Assembly (NCBI RefSeq): GCF_019320115.1
Contig: NC_089597.1
Coordinates: forward strand, 115,946,000 to 116,009,999
From: Miscanthus floridulus
Taxonomy: Eukaryota > Streptophyta > Magnoliopsida > Poales > Poaceae
DNA length: 64,000 nucleotides
Direction: 5' to 3'
Part shown: positions 27,301 to 38,257 of the stretch, piece after piece
Position numbering within the stretch: position 1 is the stretch's first letter
How the letters are laid out: every line of letters starts with the position of its first letter
Program-made: the position numbers and the translations under genes
The notes under the pieces: generated by a model
What the model was told of the DNA's origin: nothing
The model's database searches: none
The model's input: the letters and a program-made list of their open reading frames with translations, nothing else

Positions 27301-28036
27301 CCTATTTTCCAAACAAAAAATAATAATTTTTTCTCTGCATATTTCAGTTTAATAGCTGCCATACAAAACACTCTTAGTACAATTATCAATGGTCAAACCC
27401 ATTTAAACAATTGTCAATGGTCAAACCCATTTAAACAATTATCACAATTAATAGTCTCACGTTGCCTATAGAAAAGCGATTACAATTTGACATGTAGAGT
27501 ATTAGTCATTAAAAGGTAACTGTATATTCACATATTCTAACATTTCACCAACATCTATACATCAGCGTCTATCGCCTAGCTGGTCCAGACCTTCTGAGCT
27601 CTCCAGCAACTCCAGCCACATCTAGCCATCATCTTACCATCTGGTCTACATGAGAGAAACAAAGAACCAGCTTATGCATCACAAATCATAAACCAGGAGG
27701 TTACAATGAATTGAAGGTCACACTTTTTTTAACAGATGGTTCCAAATAAAAACTTGAAAGCAAGATACATAGTTCAGAGAGCACAAATCATTTCAGTTTA
27801 ATTGTAATACCATGAGAGTGTGAATAAAATGTGTGGAACTGAAAGGAAAGGTATTGTTTTCTATTGATGACTACTACAGACCTTACAGTACAAGGCCACC
27901 TCATTTCAAGGTTACAAGATGTGAATAACCTGAGCATGGCGGCAATTAAAAATCAATGATGGATCCTAAAAAATAATGGTGCATGTACACAAGTTAGAGA
28001 TTTCTTAAAAAGTCTTTACCTTGCTAGAGTGGTTTA

Positions 28037-28584
28037 TTACCAGCTAGCAGCCAACATAGCTACCTGCAGTCCTGCAAGCATCAAACATGTTATGATGGCC
28101 ATAAGATTGAACCTGATCTCACTCTGTGAGTAGCGCTCGATCCTTTCTTGAATAACTGGCTGCACCATCGGTAGCCAATCAAGGTCATCAGCACCACCGC
28201 ACTGCCCAAGATTTACAGGCCCTTCCTTCAGCCCATCCAGCTCATACAGGACACCTTCAAAAGGTAAATAGCTTATGAAATGGTAAACATCATCATCCTC
28301 AGTCGCGGCTCTCTGCTCATCAGAAATAAATGGCTCTGGCCTTGCAAAGCTGTTATGAGCTATCCGGATAGATTCGCTTTTGCTGATAGCTAAGCCCTTC
28401 AGATCATGTGTGAAAGCTCCTGTGAATTCCTTCAATTGTGATAATTCTGGACCGATGTCAATTTCAGGGCGATTCATGAGAACTGAGAGAATAGCTTGAG
28501 TACCACATGCATTAGTGTCTGGGGCTCCCACATGAGTGGGGTCTGAGGCTCCACTTGAAGAGAAAAATTAGCCCATATACTGGC
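28037..28584 (-). pseudogene. Captured UCH37-like ubiquitin C-terminal hydrolase fragment (catalytic part)
   Basis: After a splice acceptor at 28585-28586 the exon reads [11 protein letters not shown] as in UCHL5/UCH37-type enzymes. It then loses the usual linker by deletion with a frame change and resumes at [20 protein letters not shown] and on to FNLMAII near 28095. The catalytic Cys (NAC), His ([11 protein letters not shown]) and Asp (LYELDGL) are all present. The oxyanion-hole Gln, which lies a few residues before the Cys in the family, falls in the deleted part. Beyond FNLMAII the frame reads into apparent intron and ends at 28037, so the C-terminal ULD/KEKE-like region is missing. The family cleaves polyubiquitin at the 19S proteasome. 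This copy is a transduplicated fragment inside the CACTA element, not a working gene. Confidence 0.88.
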
Positions 28585-28667
28585 CTATGAAAAGCGGAGA
28601 GGAAGAACATGTGTTCAGGGCATTCAGATAGCAGATATTGATGACATAAAAGAATAAAGATTCTCAC

Positions 28668-28714
28668 CGCAGTTGACTAAGAGAGTCCACATCAAGAGAA
28701 TAAAGCTCTTCCAC
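28668..28714 (-). pseudogene. Upstream exon of the captured UCH37-like gene
   Basis: A 47-bp exon encodes VEELYSLDVDSLSQLR, the segment that precedes [11 protein letters not shown] in UCH37-type proteins. It is bounded by a good acceptor (TTTGAACAG before 28714) and donor (GTGAG after 28668), and its phase joins correctly to the next exon, where the split codon is CG+G. Retained introns show that genomic DNA, not a processed mRNA, was captured. Further 5' exons were not recognised. Confidence 0.85.
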
Positions 28715-29242
28715 CTGTTCAAAGAACATCCCAAATATATAAATGTCTTACCAGCATTATCAAACTCAAGAATAAAAGCATGACCTCAAACATAGTTGGT
28801 AGCTGGCATGTTGTCATGTGACTAGAGGTCCCATACTGAACGAGTGCAAGTGAATAAGCAAGTGTAGAACAAAATCTCACTCAAGGCCTCTCATTTGAAT
28901 TTGAGTTGACAGTTGCATAAAGGTAAAAAAAGAGTAACTATTGACAACAAATTATCAGTTATTCTTCTTTAAACTAAACTGCACGTCTTCACAATCTTGT
29001 TGACATACAAGTTTACAATCAGCTACATGCCATATATTAACTATGCTTATCCTATACTGAACGAGTGCAAGTGATGACTGATGATATAAGTTGTTTTCTC
29101 ACGCTACTATTAGGAACGGTGAAGAGCACATGCTGAATGACTTAAAAGATGATGACTCTAAAGGAAAATTATCCCCTTGAAGATAAAACGCGGCACAGGC
29201 TTACTGGAAAATAAAACGCATATATAAAGATCAGGTCGCAGC

Positions 29243-29866
29243 TTGCAGCCTTGCAGTTTCTACAACCAAATACTTCAGATCGGGAATGGAGATAAGGGCC
29301 ATGGATCTAGACCTGCTGTGTTGTGCTGTCGGAGGCGAGGTAGCCATGGATGCACAGATGAAGCCGGAGAGCAGCGAGCTGAAGTCCAGCTCCAGGTCGA
29401 GGTCGAGGTCACCAGCAACCGCCCCAACGGCCTAGAGGTCGACGTCACCGGTCGGAGCCCCGCAGGGCCACCAGATGCAGTGGGCTGCGGCCGTGCGGCA
29501 GTGGAGGTCAGGCCGTCGGCGTTGGGGTCGCCAGCCTGTGCGCTGCTCCTCCGTGGGATTGAGCCGCGGCGGACGGCGAGCAGGGGAGTACGCGAGAGGC
29601 GGTGGCGTCGCGTACTCGCGGCAGAGAGGGGAGTACGCGAGCGAGGCAGCGGGCAGAGCGTCGGGCGCGTCGCGTGTTCCCGTTGCGGCGGCGGGTGGCG
29701 GCTGGGGGCCTGGGGGCCGGCGGGGCCGGGCGCCGGCGGCGGCGGCGGGGGGCAGGGGGCGGCGACGGCGGCCGAGGGCGGGTGTGCCTGTGTGCGTGTG
29801 TGTGGGTGTGTGTGTGCGGTCGGATGCGGGTATATGAGTGGGGGGCACTCGGCAAACCACTTTTAA
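29243..29866 (+). other. GC-rich segment inside the CACTA element, possible second captured gene piece
   Basis: Base composition switches sharply from A/T-rich to very GC-rich between about 29280 and 29840, unlike the rest of the element. A short ORF from ATG 29301 to TAG 29433-29435 (44 residues, MDLDLLCCAVGG then a Ser/Arg tract) starts in a good context (GGGCCATGG). Overlapping longer ORFs in three frames are Gly/Arg/Ala-rich and probably chance. A GT-rich run lies at 29787-29818. Such GC-rich starts are typical of grass first exons, so this may be the 5' end of another captured gene, but I recognise no family. Confidence 0.4.
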
Positions 29867-30669
29867 GTACTCGACAAATCTAGTTTTTTTTTCTTTTTTA
29901 TTTTTTTTCTTTTTCATAACGTATTTTTCTAAATTTGTTCCGTCAAATTCAATCAACAATATATATTTGATTTTCTACAAATATTATTCCATTATTTTAT
30001 GCAGTTATAGCTCAAATTTAATTTATATCAATTAAAATTATATAATTATATTTAATAAATTAAAATTATCAAAAGGATCCAAAAAATTACTAAAATTTCA
30101 CGTGAAACCATCTAAGTTCACTATTGCCTATACAAAAAGTTTTAAAGTCAAACCCTAATTCGACCGTCACTTTGACTCCAAATCTTACTGAATCCTTCTC
30201 AACGCTACGATTCTTCTTCTAAGATGCTTCGGTTTGTAAACATTATACGTGACAAAACGTGCGAAACCTTATCAATTTTTTACCACAGCATCCACGTATG
30301 ATATCATCACATCATGACAAATCTCATGATTTTCAAACTTCGTTTGTTTTTTTTAGAATTTAAAAACCATTCGGCCACACGTTCGTGGTCGTGTTTCCTG
30401 AACCAGATGTTCGTAATTTCTTTTCATTTCGAAGGTAAGGCCTCACTGGACTCAATAACATGACTATCATTTTTCTACTCATTTTATTCTATTATTTGAA
30501 TCACTTGCGGTTCAAATTTGACTTAAACCAAAAAATTTCTTGAAATACAATAAATTAATTAAATATAGCAAATAGATCCAGAAATATACCAAATTTTAAC
30601 ATGGAGTACCACATGTTGTATGTGCAGAGTAGAAAAAGTTTGAAAGTCAGAAGAGAAGAAAAACTTATT

Positions 30670-30915
30670 TCTTTGCCGAGTGCAAAAAAAAAACACTCGG
30701 CAAACCCCCTTCTTTGCCGAGTGTTTTTTTTTTTGCCGAGTGTTTTTTTTTTCACTCGGCAAACAAGCTCTTTGCCGAGTGTTTTTTTGTTGCACTCGGT
30801 AAACCCCTTTTTTTACCGAGTGCAATTATTTTGTCGAGTGTTTTTCGCACAGCACTCGGCAAAGAGCTTGTTTGCCGAGTGTCCGAAGGATTGCACTCGG
30901 CAAACCCCCTTGCAC
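30670..30915. repeat. CACTA right subterminal repeats
   Basis: About ten copies of TTTGCCGAGTG or CACTCGGCAAA in alternating orientation with homopolymer T or A spacers, mirroring the left subterminal field. Confidence 0.87.
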
Positions 30916-30946
30916 TTGGCGAATTGACTGTGTTCCGGTAGTGTTT

Positions 30947-31254
30947 GGATTTGAGATTTGGAGGTATACAAAACGTGAGTACAATATAGATGAAGATTAG
31001 TTTCTGGATATACATAGTGTTTTCCAGAGTGCTTGTAACGTGATAATGTACTCAGCTATATTTTAATTTAATTCTTCTTTCGTCTCAAAAAAAAAAAGTC
31101 ACCCACAAAAAACGAAAGACAAGACAAATGGAAGGCTATCATAACTTGAAGCAACTGAAGAGCAGGATACAGTGTGTCGTCCAATGGATGCTTCATCATT
31201 GACAAGGTACCATGTAAATTTCTCCCTTGCAGTAAGTGATTCTTTCAGGATGAC
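30947..31254. other. Intergenic, nothing recognised
   Basis: A/T-rich sequence with one A run at 31087-31098. No ORF, repeat or RNA signal could be supported. Confidence 0.5.
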
Positions 31255-32460
31255 TCAGTTAATTGTTAGCTCCACTTCAGATCCTAAACCCAACTGATCA
31301 GGGATATGGCGAACCATTCGAGCTCCATAGTACATCAGCTCAAGCATCATGTGGATGGCATCGTCATGGGGATTTGTCCGACCTCCTGAAACAAACATTC
31401 CAATCCCCCTGTTATGCCCTCCAACTTCGATTGATGACCACCCTGCACCTTTTACAACACCTTTCTGCTTCATCAAATGGCGTTCCTCTGCTGCCTCACG
31501 CCACTGCCCCTTGCGCATAGAGGTTCGCCATCGCCACATGTGCTCCTGAACCCCATGGCCCTGCCTCCATCATCCTCTCTGCAGCTTTCTTTCCGGTTTC
31601 CTCTGCCCCTCGAGCAGCACATGCCCTAAGCAAAGATGTCCAAACCACACCACCTCTTCCATCAGCAGCAATTCTTCCAATCAACTCCTCAGCCTCATGT
31701 ATTCTACCAGCTCTGGCTAACAAATCAACAACACAACCGTAGTGCTCCTTTTCAGGCTCCAGCCCATAGCTTTTGTTCATTGCATTGAGGTATCTCAATC
31801 CAAGCTCAACTTCCCCTGCGTGAGAGCAAGCAGTGAGTACACCAATGAGCGTAACATGGTCCGGCTTTAGCCCGACATGGCACATTTCCTCAAACAGTTT
31901 AAATGCCTCTTCGCTGTGACCATGCTCAGCATGTCCAACGATCATTGCAGTCCATGGAATCACATCATCTTTAGTGCGACTGGAAAATACGACATTAGCA
32001 TCTGACATGCTACCACTCTTTTCCGTACATGTCCATGAGCGCGCGTCTGACCATCGCATGGTGTTCAAGTCCAGCAGCCACAGCAAGTGCATGCAGCGAG
32101 CGCCGTGGAGACGAACACGGACGACACGGCGGAGGAAAGGACGGCGAACGCGTGCAGCGCGGCCGCCGTGGCGGCGGCGTGGGGGAGGCAGAGGGGGAGG
32201 AGCCCTGCGCCGGCGCCGGCGGCAGCGGAGGCGGAAGCGCAGGCCTTGAGGACGGGGCTGAGGACGAACGGGTCCGCGGCGGCGTGAGGCGGGGAGGAGT
32301 GGCGGAGGCGGGAGAAGAGCGCCATGGCGCCCGGGAAGTCGGCTGCCGCCGCATAGCCCGAGAGGAGCGTGGCGTAGGCGACCTCGTCGCGGTGCGGCAT
32401 TGCGTCGAATAGAATCCTCGCGTCGGCGAGCTGGCCCGACCGGACCAGGTTCCTCATCAT
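31255..32460 (-). pseudogene. Pentatricopeptide repeat (PPR) gene, PLS/E class, decayed
   Basis: The minus strand begins at about 32460 with MMRNLVRSGQLADARILF and VAYATLLSGYA-type repeats (about 32460-32090). It continues in other frames through VIPWTAMIVGHAEHGHSEEA, DHVTLIGVLTACSHAG and YGCVVDLLARAGRIHEAEE (about 31990-31660), and ends with an E-domain-like tail, EERHLMKQKGVVKGAGWSSI, finishing at 31255. Family members are organelle RNA-binding proteins of usually 600 or more residues. Only about 400 residues can be accounted for here, with at least two frame changes and a missing block of central repeats near 32000-32090. It is a pseudogene of nuclear origin; the functional parent should be elsewhere. 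Confidence 0.85.
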
Positions 32461-33242
32461 GGGACGCGGTGCCGGGGATCAGACCTTTCCTCCTCCCGAC
32501 GCTGTTTCGCGCACCGACCTTTCCGCCCCGGCGCTGCTCGGCTTTTCGGTGACGGGGGCGGCGCAGGCCCGTCCCGGCGCCGACGCACAGTAACTTACCT
32601 TCGTTCAGTCACTCGCGTGACTTGCCCTGCCACGTCCACCGTCCAAGCAAGATCAGAAGGCTGCAGCTGTTTTCACCCTGGTATTCGGCTTGTCGTGCCG
32701 CCTTCAGCGCAATATTCTGAATAAAACCAGGTGAATCCACCCGTCTGCCTCTGGTTCTGCTGCCGACTGCCGACTGCCGACTGCCGACTGCCGACAAGCC
32801 AGTGGCTGCCGGCCGTGGGACTTGCGCTACCAGACCTGTGAACGGAAGCTAATGCCAAAGACGAAACTGCCAAATAATGCGCCTGCGTTTGTCAAGGTAG
32901 AAGCTGAGAAAGAGACGCCGCCATCGGCGACAGTCTAACACTCTCATTCTGCGTTGTGCCTTCGTTCCAAAGACGACGTTATCATGAACGCCTCCCGATG
33001 GATGTGCCGGCAGAGGACAGGACATGCCAAGCCGTCTACCACCATCCATGGACCAACTGCTGGTCCATTTGGACGGCTGCGAGAGGAGGAAAAGACGCAT
33101 CCAGCCATCCCGGAATATATAACACCGTCCCCTGTCGCGTCGTGCCTGATCGCGACCAGTACGTGCTCCTGCTGGCTGGCCAGCCGGCCCTCACAGACTC
33201 CCAGTTGTAGGTTTGTAGCTCTGCACGGGCACCGGGCACGCA
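32461..33242 (+). other. Intergenic / promoter region of the GH31 exon-1 relic
   Basis: Holds no convincing ORF. Contains a heptamer repeat at 32760-32794 and a TATA-like element at 33115-33122 (ATATATAA), 121-128 bp before the ATG at 33243, a plausible core promoter distance for a plant gene. Confidence 0.5.
32760..32794 (+). repeat. Heptamer microsatellite (CTGCCGA)5
   Basis: Five perfect tandem copies of CTGCCGA. Short, non-coding, likely slippage-derived. Confidence 0.95.
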
Positions 33243-33481
33243 ATGGCGACGACGGCCCGGGCGCCGCTGCTCTTCTACCTTGTGCTGTGCCTCTGCTGCT
33301 GCGCTCCTTGCCTGTGCGCGGAGCTCGTCGCCGGCAGCGGCGGGTACGCTGTCCGAACCGTGACGGTGGACAAAGGAGGGGCCCGGCTCCGCGCCGAGCT
33401 CGCGGCCGTCGCCGCCGCCGGCGGCGGTGGCGTGCACGCGGCGTACGGCGACGACGTCCGGAACCTCGACGTGTATGCCAG
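33243..33481 (+). pseudogene. Orphan first exon of a GH31 alpha-glucosidase copy
   Basis: The ATG at 33243 opens a 79-codon exon: a signal peptide (MATTARAPLLF, hydrophobic Leu/Cys core, cleavage likely after CLCA), then GGYAVRTVTVDKGGARLRAE and a final NLDVYA. It ends in phase 2 at a canonical donor (AG before GTGCGACG at 33482). Architecture, phase and motif order match exon 1 of the intact GH31 gene at 42232. No matching exon 2 occurs before the 3.3-kb duplicated block, so the remaining exons have been lost or replaced. Whether it could splice over 10 kb into the exon 2 at 43552 cannot be excluded: the phase fits. Confidence 0.75.
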
Positions 33482-34083
33482 GTGCGACGAGTATATAGTA
33501 CTACTAGCTATTCACCTCCGATTTTTCCCCTTAGTTCTTTAGCTTCTGCATCTGCATGTATTTGGTTGCAAAATTACTGTTACTGAATACTGATGGAGTG
33601 ACGGTAGAGTATAGACTGTTTCTGCTAAGAGACTAAAATAATTGCCGTGATATCTCTAGTTTGCATGTTACCATTACCAAGAATTGACATCCATTCAGTA
33701 CCTAGCTCATCAAGTCATCAGTATCACTATCGGTGACGGGAAAACTGTGGAGTGTGGAGACCTTCTCAGCGATGGAAACTTGGTAGGTGACTCGCTGCAG
33801 AGAAATAGCCAAATAAAATAGGAGTGCAATAGAACTGGTTGCAGGTGGAACGTCGATTTCGATTGATTTTATGGGAGAAATAGATGCGCTGCACGGTTTA
33901 TCATTAGCCGCAGAAATGCCCATGTTTGTGTGGCGCGTGGTGAGGGGACTCTTCGTCTCATCCCATGAAAACAACAGCTAACAAGAGAGAATAATTGGTA
34001 CTGGTATAGAAAGCTTTGAAGAAAACGAACACACGATCATGGGCAAGAATCGCACAATATTACAGTAGGCTTACCCAGAAACC
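33482..34083 (+). other. Non-coding sequence after the orphan exon
   Basis: A/T-balanced sequence with no similarity by eye to GH31 exon 2. A chance minus-strand ORF (33702-33974) has no recognised motif. Confidence 0.45.
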
Positions 34084-34189
34084 GGCTTGTTCGGTTTGTT
34101 TTTTCAGCCAAAACAGTGTTTTTCTCTCACAATAATTTAACCAGAACAGTGTTTTCAGCCAGTTTCAGTTTCAGCGAGCCGAACGGGCC
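34084..34189. mobile_element. Short MITE with GGCTTGTTCGG / CCGAACGGGCC ends
   Basis: Ends are imperfect inverted repeats, and the interior carries the phrases 'CAGCCAAAACAGTGTTTT' and 'AACAGTGTTTTCAGCC' in the style of a widespread grass MITE. A related copy with better ends lies at 46947-47075. The target duplication is unclear. Confidence 0.6.
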
Positions 34190-34705
34190 CTCCTCAGCCG
34201 CATGGTACATAGAGATGGATATTATAGTAGGCTGCTGTCTGTTCTCTCTGGCCTCTGCTTTCGTTAAGGTTTTCTCTCTCCTTCGTTGGTCCAGCTTGCT
34301 TAGGCTTGGTCACCTCTGCAAGTGTTGATAAGGTGATCAGTGATCACGATACTCTCACATGCAGCGCATCCCATTTTTGCGAAACTAGTTCTGAGAGAAG
34401 ACAGGAAATCTCTACCGTCCAGAACTCCAGATACTCCATTGTCACACAAAAAAGATGGCCTAGCAGCACTATGTTTGCAGCACCCCTAACACCCGATTTT
34501 TTGCGCTGCTAGATCCCACCCACCGATTTTTTTAAAGAGAGGCAAGAGCAGTGCTGCATATATTATTAGAAGAAAAAGAATTACTCCAGTTGTTAAAGTA
34601 AAATTGGGTAGAAGACAGAACGAGTACTCGGTTCTAAAGGCCGACAAGACTCACCACCAGAAGAGCACAGAGCACTCCATACTACTAATTAAAAAAAGGG
34701 AACAT

Positions 34706-34999
34706 CTATTTATCTGTTGATAGATTTTGAAGGATAAAACCTGTCGAATTTTATGATGTTGCATGTGTTATCCTTCTATGTTGCGTATGACTGAAAAAAT
34801 GAAGTACTATGCAACAAGCATGAACAATGCTTGAAACATGATAAAATATCATCTGCAACATCTTATACAACTTGTCATATTTCCTCCTCTATCTTTGGAC
34901 ACAATGAGAGCCAGGACAGCAGGATATCAAAGAACAACATTTGCAACATCAAAAAATTTGACAGATTTTTTCCTCAAAATTTTATCAGCAGATAAATAG
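34706..34999. mobile_element. Foldback-type MITE, about 294 bp
   Basis: The left end CTATTTATCTGTTGATAG and the inverse of the right end, CTATTTATCTGCTGATAA, match and stay similar for about 70 bp (both arms then read ATTTTGA, CTGTC/A, GATGTTGCA). The long terminal inverted repeats and short loop indicate a foldback MITE. No clear target duplication. Confidence 0.6.
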
Positions 35000-35586
35000 C
35001 AAGTCTGTTAAAAAACTAACTAACCAGTTTGAAACCTCAAGAAAACGACCAAAAGAAAAAAGCAGCCACGACAAAACACTAACAAAAGAGGATGATCAGC
35101 TCTGATAAGAAGTAACCCAGGTTAAAATACCAATAAACCAAAGAACGAAAACACCTAACTGCAACAAAGACGTAGGTTGAAAAACAACCTGCTGAAGGGC
35201 CCCACAATAAGAACAAAGACAAGTTGAAACGACCTATCCCTAGCCTTCTCTCTCCTGCTCCACTCTCAAACGTGTTGTTGCCTTCTTGTTCTTGGGGCAT
35301 CCATGCTCAATTAAGGTCCATCAAGGCCTTCATCGTTTGTTTGGTTAGTGGAAGATCCAAATGTTGCGCGAGATGGTCAAAACTCTTTAGATTTTGAAGC
35401 ATTAGTTGAGGGCAACAATTCTCCTAGTTTTCTTAGAAATCGCTTGTTGTGCGAGTTGCACTAAGTTCTTCTCTGAATTTTTCCTTCCTTTTTCTGCTAA
35501 CCTGCTACTCTTGTGTTGGCTATTTTTATCATTCTATAACGAAAACATAGTTCCTGCATCTTCTAGTGTTTCCATTTCTTGGTCCA

Positions 35587-36135
35587 GAGCAACTCCAAGA
35601 GAGTTGGTAAAAATAGATGGCTAAACCTATGATTTCGCCAACCTCTAAAATAGAAAGCCTCACAAAAAAAATAGAAAACTCCAACCGCCATTCCGGTACG
35701 GCAAGTCCAATGGCTAGCGGCACATGCGAGCTATATTTAGCGTGCACGAACTCCGGGATAGGTGGCTTACTATTTTGGAAAGTGAGATACAATAGCTCTT
35801 GGACTCTTTTTTCTTCCCAAAATACTTAGAGCAACTCCAACAAAAGAGCCATCCACGTTGTGTAATCTATATTTGACTATTTTAGGAAGAAAAGAGAGTC
35901 CAACAGTTATTGTATCTGGTTTCCTAAAATAGCAAGCCATCTATCCCGGAATTCTCGCATGGTAAATATAGCTTGCATGTGCCGCTAGCCATCTGTCTAG
36001 CCATAGTAGAAAGGCTGTTGGAGTTTTCTGTTTTTTACAGAGATTTCTATTTTAGAGATTAGCTAAATCATGGGTTTAGACATCTATTTTTACCAACTCT
36101 CTTAGAGTTGCTCTTAAATATAGATTAGACAAGGT
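35587..36135. mobile_element. Nested MITE pair (copy 1 of duplication)
   Basis: An outer MITE starts GAGCAACTCCAAGAGAGTTG at 35587 and is interrupted at 35828. A second, inverted copy of the same family occupies 35829-36113, starting GAGCAACTCC and ending GAGTTGCTC, flanked on both sides by TTA (35826-35828 and 36114-36116). The outer copy resumes as AATATAGATTAGACAAGG, matching the corresponding part of the inner copy. The TTA duplication fits PIF/Harbinger (Tourist-like) MITEs. The inner copy inserted into the outer one before the 3.3-kb duplication, since both are duplicated. Confidence 0.75.
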
Positions 36136-36599
36136 AGTAGTAATGTAGCTCAGTAACTGATCCAAATAACTCTGTGCTCGGAGCAATAGTGGCAGGGGTA
36201 TAGTATCCGGTGCTTGCCAAGGACAAAGTGTCGTCACTTCCTCCAGTTCCTTTCATCTTGTTCCAGCATGCACTGATTATTCATATTCACAACGTCTACT
36301 GTGGCACCAGGAAGAGTGCCTCTTCTTTCACATTCATCCAAATCCAAATATACAGAGGGGGATCTGTCCCCCCCCCCCCCCCCCCATTATATCTAAACTT
36401 TGTTCTTTTAATTCGATAAACTTCCTGTAGGGGCTACGGCCTCTCCAGTTTCGTCAAAAAAAAATATGTAGAGCCAATTTAGCACAAACACTACTTGACA
36501 CATCCTGGATGCTCCCATGGGCTATCTAAACAACATCGCCTCACTAGTCCTGCTCGGGCCTTGACCTATCCCCTTTTTGTAGCTATTGACCGGTTTTAC

Positions 36600-37520
36600 C
36601 TCTAAGAAATCCTGCACTTCAGACCCACTACTAGCTTTATGATAAGATTACTGGCTTGGTCCAACTTGATCAACTCTTTCTTTAGATCAGCATAGAACAC
36701 AAATAACTTTTCTCCTGGCTTCTTTTCAATATACACCACTTTATGAGGGCTCAATAATACCTTAGGAAACTCATTCACATGATTGGCGCAACAATGTCAT
36801 TCCAGTTGACACTTACCAAATTGTTATCATGATCAACATACACAACTAGATTCTTCACCTTTTCAACCACGCTAACCATCAAATTTCTATCACCATCTGA
36901 TGCAATCACCCTTTAGTCCATCATCAAGATGCTTCCATAGCAACAACCAATAGAAGTTGATGTTTTTGTTGTTATCATATCCTAAAAAATCCTCAAACTG
37001 CAAAGTAGATCATGTATCAGACTGAAGCCAATCGAACTAGTCAATTTTCTCATCCACATGTGACCCGAGATGACCGAACCCAGCAAAGAAACCCCCATGG
37101 TGTAACTCAATTGAGAATTTATTAGCACCAGAACCTACACTGGTATCACACCTCGATCAGTTTATCACTCAGTCCAAAACCTTAACAAAAATTCCTCAAA
37201 AACCACAACAGCATGCCAAGAACAAATCTTTCTATCTACACTTACCACTACAACTCTGAAAATCACTATCCATAATCCTAAAATCGATAGGGCCGAGGGG
37301 ATGTTGAACCTACATTATGACGACGCCTCCGCTTTCCTTTGCAACATCAACACCATCCTGCCACCTAGTGGCTTTTGACATGGTCCAGTGTGTGTGGCCT
37401 TCTCCCGACAACCTCCTTTTGCCACAGATCACCGTCGGACCCAATCCCATCGTCGTCACCGAGGGGTGATCACTTATTTCTTTCTCTTCAAGGGATGTAC
37501 TTAGCAACCATGCTTGCATC
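36600..37520 (-). pseudogene. Decayed plant transposon-type ORF remnant (copy 1)
   Basis: On the minus strand short open pieces read as protein: FSIELHHGGFFAGFG then VDEKIDSFDWLQSDTW near 37135-37020, VSVVEKVKNLVVYVDHD near 36880, and NEFPKVLLSPHKVVYIEKK near 36770. They are separated by stops and frame changes. The first piece resembles the PB1-like N-terminal module found in plant Mutator-like or related transposon proteins. This is recognition by eye only and the host family is uncertain. Confidence 0.35.
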
Positions 37521-37783
37521 CCTTGACACTAGACCTAACTTGTTTCTTTCTCCTATGATTTCTCCTTAGCGCCAATAGATGTATGACATGCTCTTAGCTG
37601 CTAACCAAATACATATCTTTCTAAGTCACGAGTGATGGGGAGAGAACACATTAGCCATTGCAGCAGCCTGTCTTTGGAATCTCAACCCATGCCCTGGCCC
37701 AGCCCCCACAAAGACCAATCATATCTTGGCACCTCGTTAGCATAAAAAAAACTCGGCCTGCGGTAGGCATACAGCCCCCTGCA

Positions 37784-38246
37784 GTTTTTGCGCTAAGAAG
37801 AAGACATCTCACGTAGACCGAGAAAACCCCCGAACCCCATGTTCTGCCCTTACATAGGGGCCCGTAACCCTATGAGTGAGCCGGAACCTTTTTTACCAGT
37901 ACTTGAAACGCGGGACAGACAATGGATTTTTTTTTCTATAGTTTTTGCGCTAAGAAGAAGACATCTCACGTAGGCCGAGAAAACCCCCCGAACCTCATGT
38001 TCTGCCCTTACATAGGGGCCCGTAACCCTATGAGTGGGCCGGAACCTTTTTTACCAGTACTTTAAAACGCGGGACAGACAATGGATTTTTTTTTTCTATA
38101 GTTTTTGCGCTAAGAAGAAGACATCTCACGTAGGCCGAGAAAATAAACTACGTACGCGGGACAGACAATGGATTTTTTTTTTCTATAGTTTTTGCGCTAA
38201 GAAGAAGACATCTCACATAGGCCGAGAAAATAAACTACGTATTATA
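37784..38246. repeat. Short tandem repeats in the duplicated unit (copy 1)
   Basis: The phrase GTTTTTGCGCTAAGAAGAAG starts at 37784, 37941, 38101 and 38188, giving two units of about 160 bp and one of 87 bp that share this core. The longer units include CCCTTACATAGGGGCCCGTA. Confidence 0.85.
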
Positions 38247-38257
38247 CGCAGCTGTGC

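Larger units (their letters stand above)
26964..30943. mobile_element. Non-autonomous CACTA (En/Spm) transposon carrying gene fragments
   Basis: The left end reads CACTACCGGAAACAGTGAC (26964 on) and the right end is the inverse, CACTACCGGAACACAGTC, read from 30943 on the minus strand. Both are flanked by TTT (26961-26963 and 30944-30946), matching the 3-bp target duplication of CACTA elements. Both subterminal regions (about 27000-27300 and 30670-30915) are packed with direct and inverted copies of TTTGCCGAGTG / CACTCGGCAAA, the expected transposase-binding field. The element is 3,980 bp and encodes no transposase; its inside holds a deubiquitinase gene fragment and a GC-rich segment. Confidence 0.93.

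Noticed and set aside
29432..29959. 175-codon minus-strand ORF with His/Thr-rich start
   Set aside because: Composed of low-complexity text from the GC-rich cargo and the GT-rich run; overlaps other equally open frames.
35406..35829. Small ORFs repeated at 38713-39136
   Set aside because: They lie in MITE DNA and appear twice only because of the tandem duplication.
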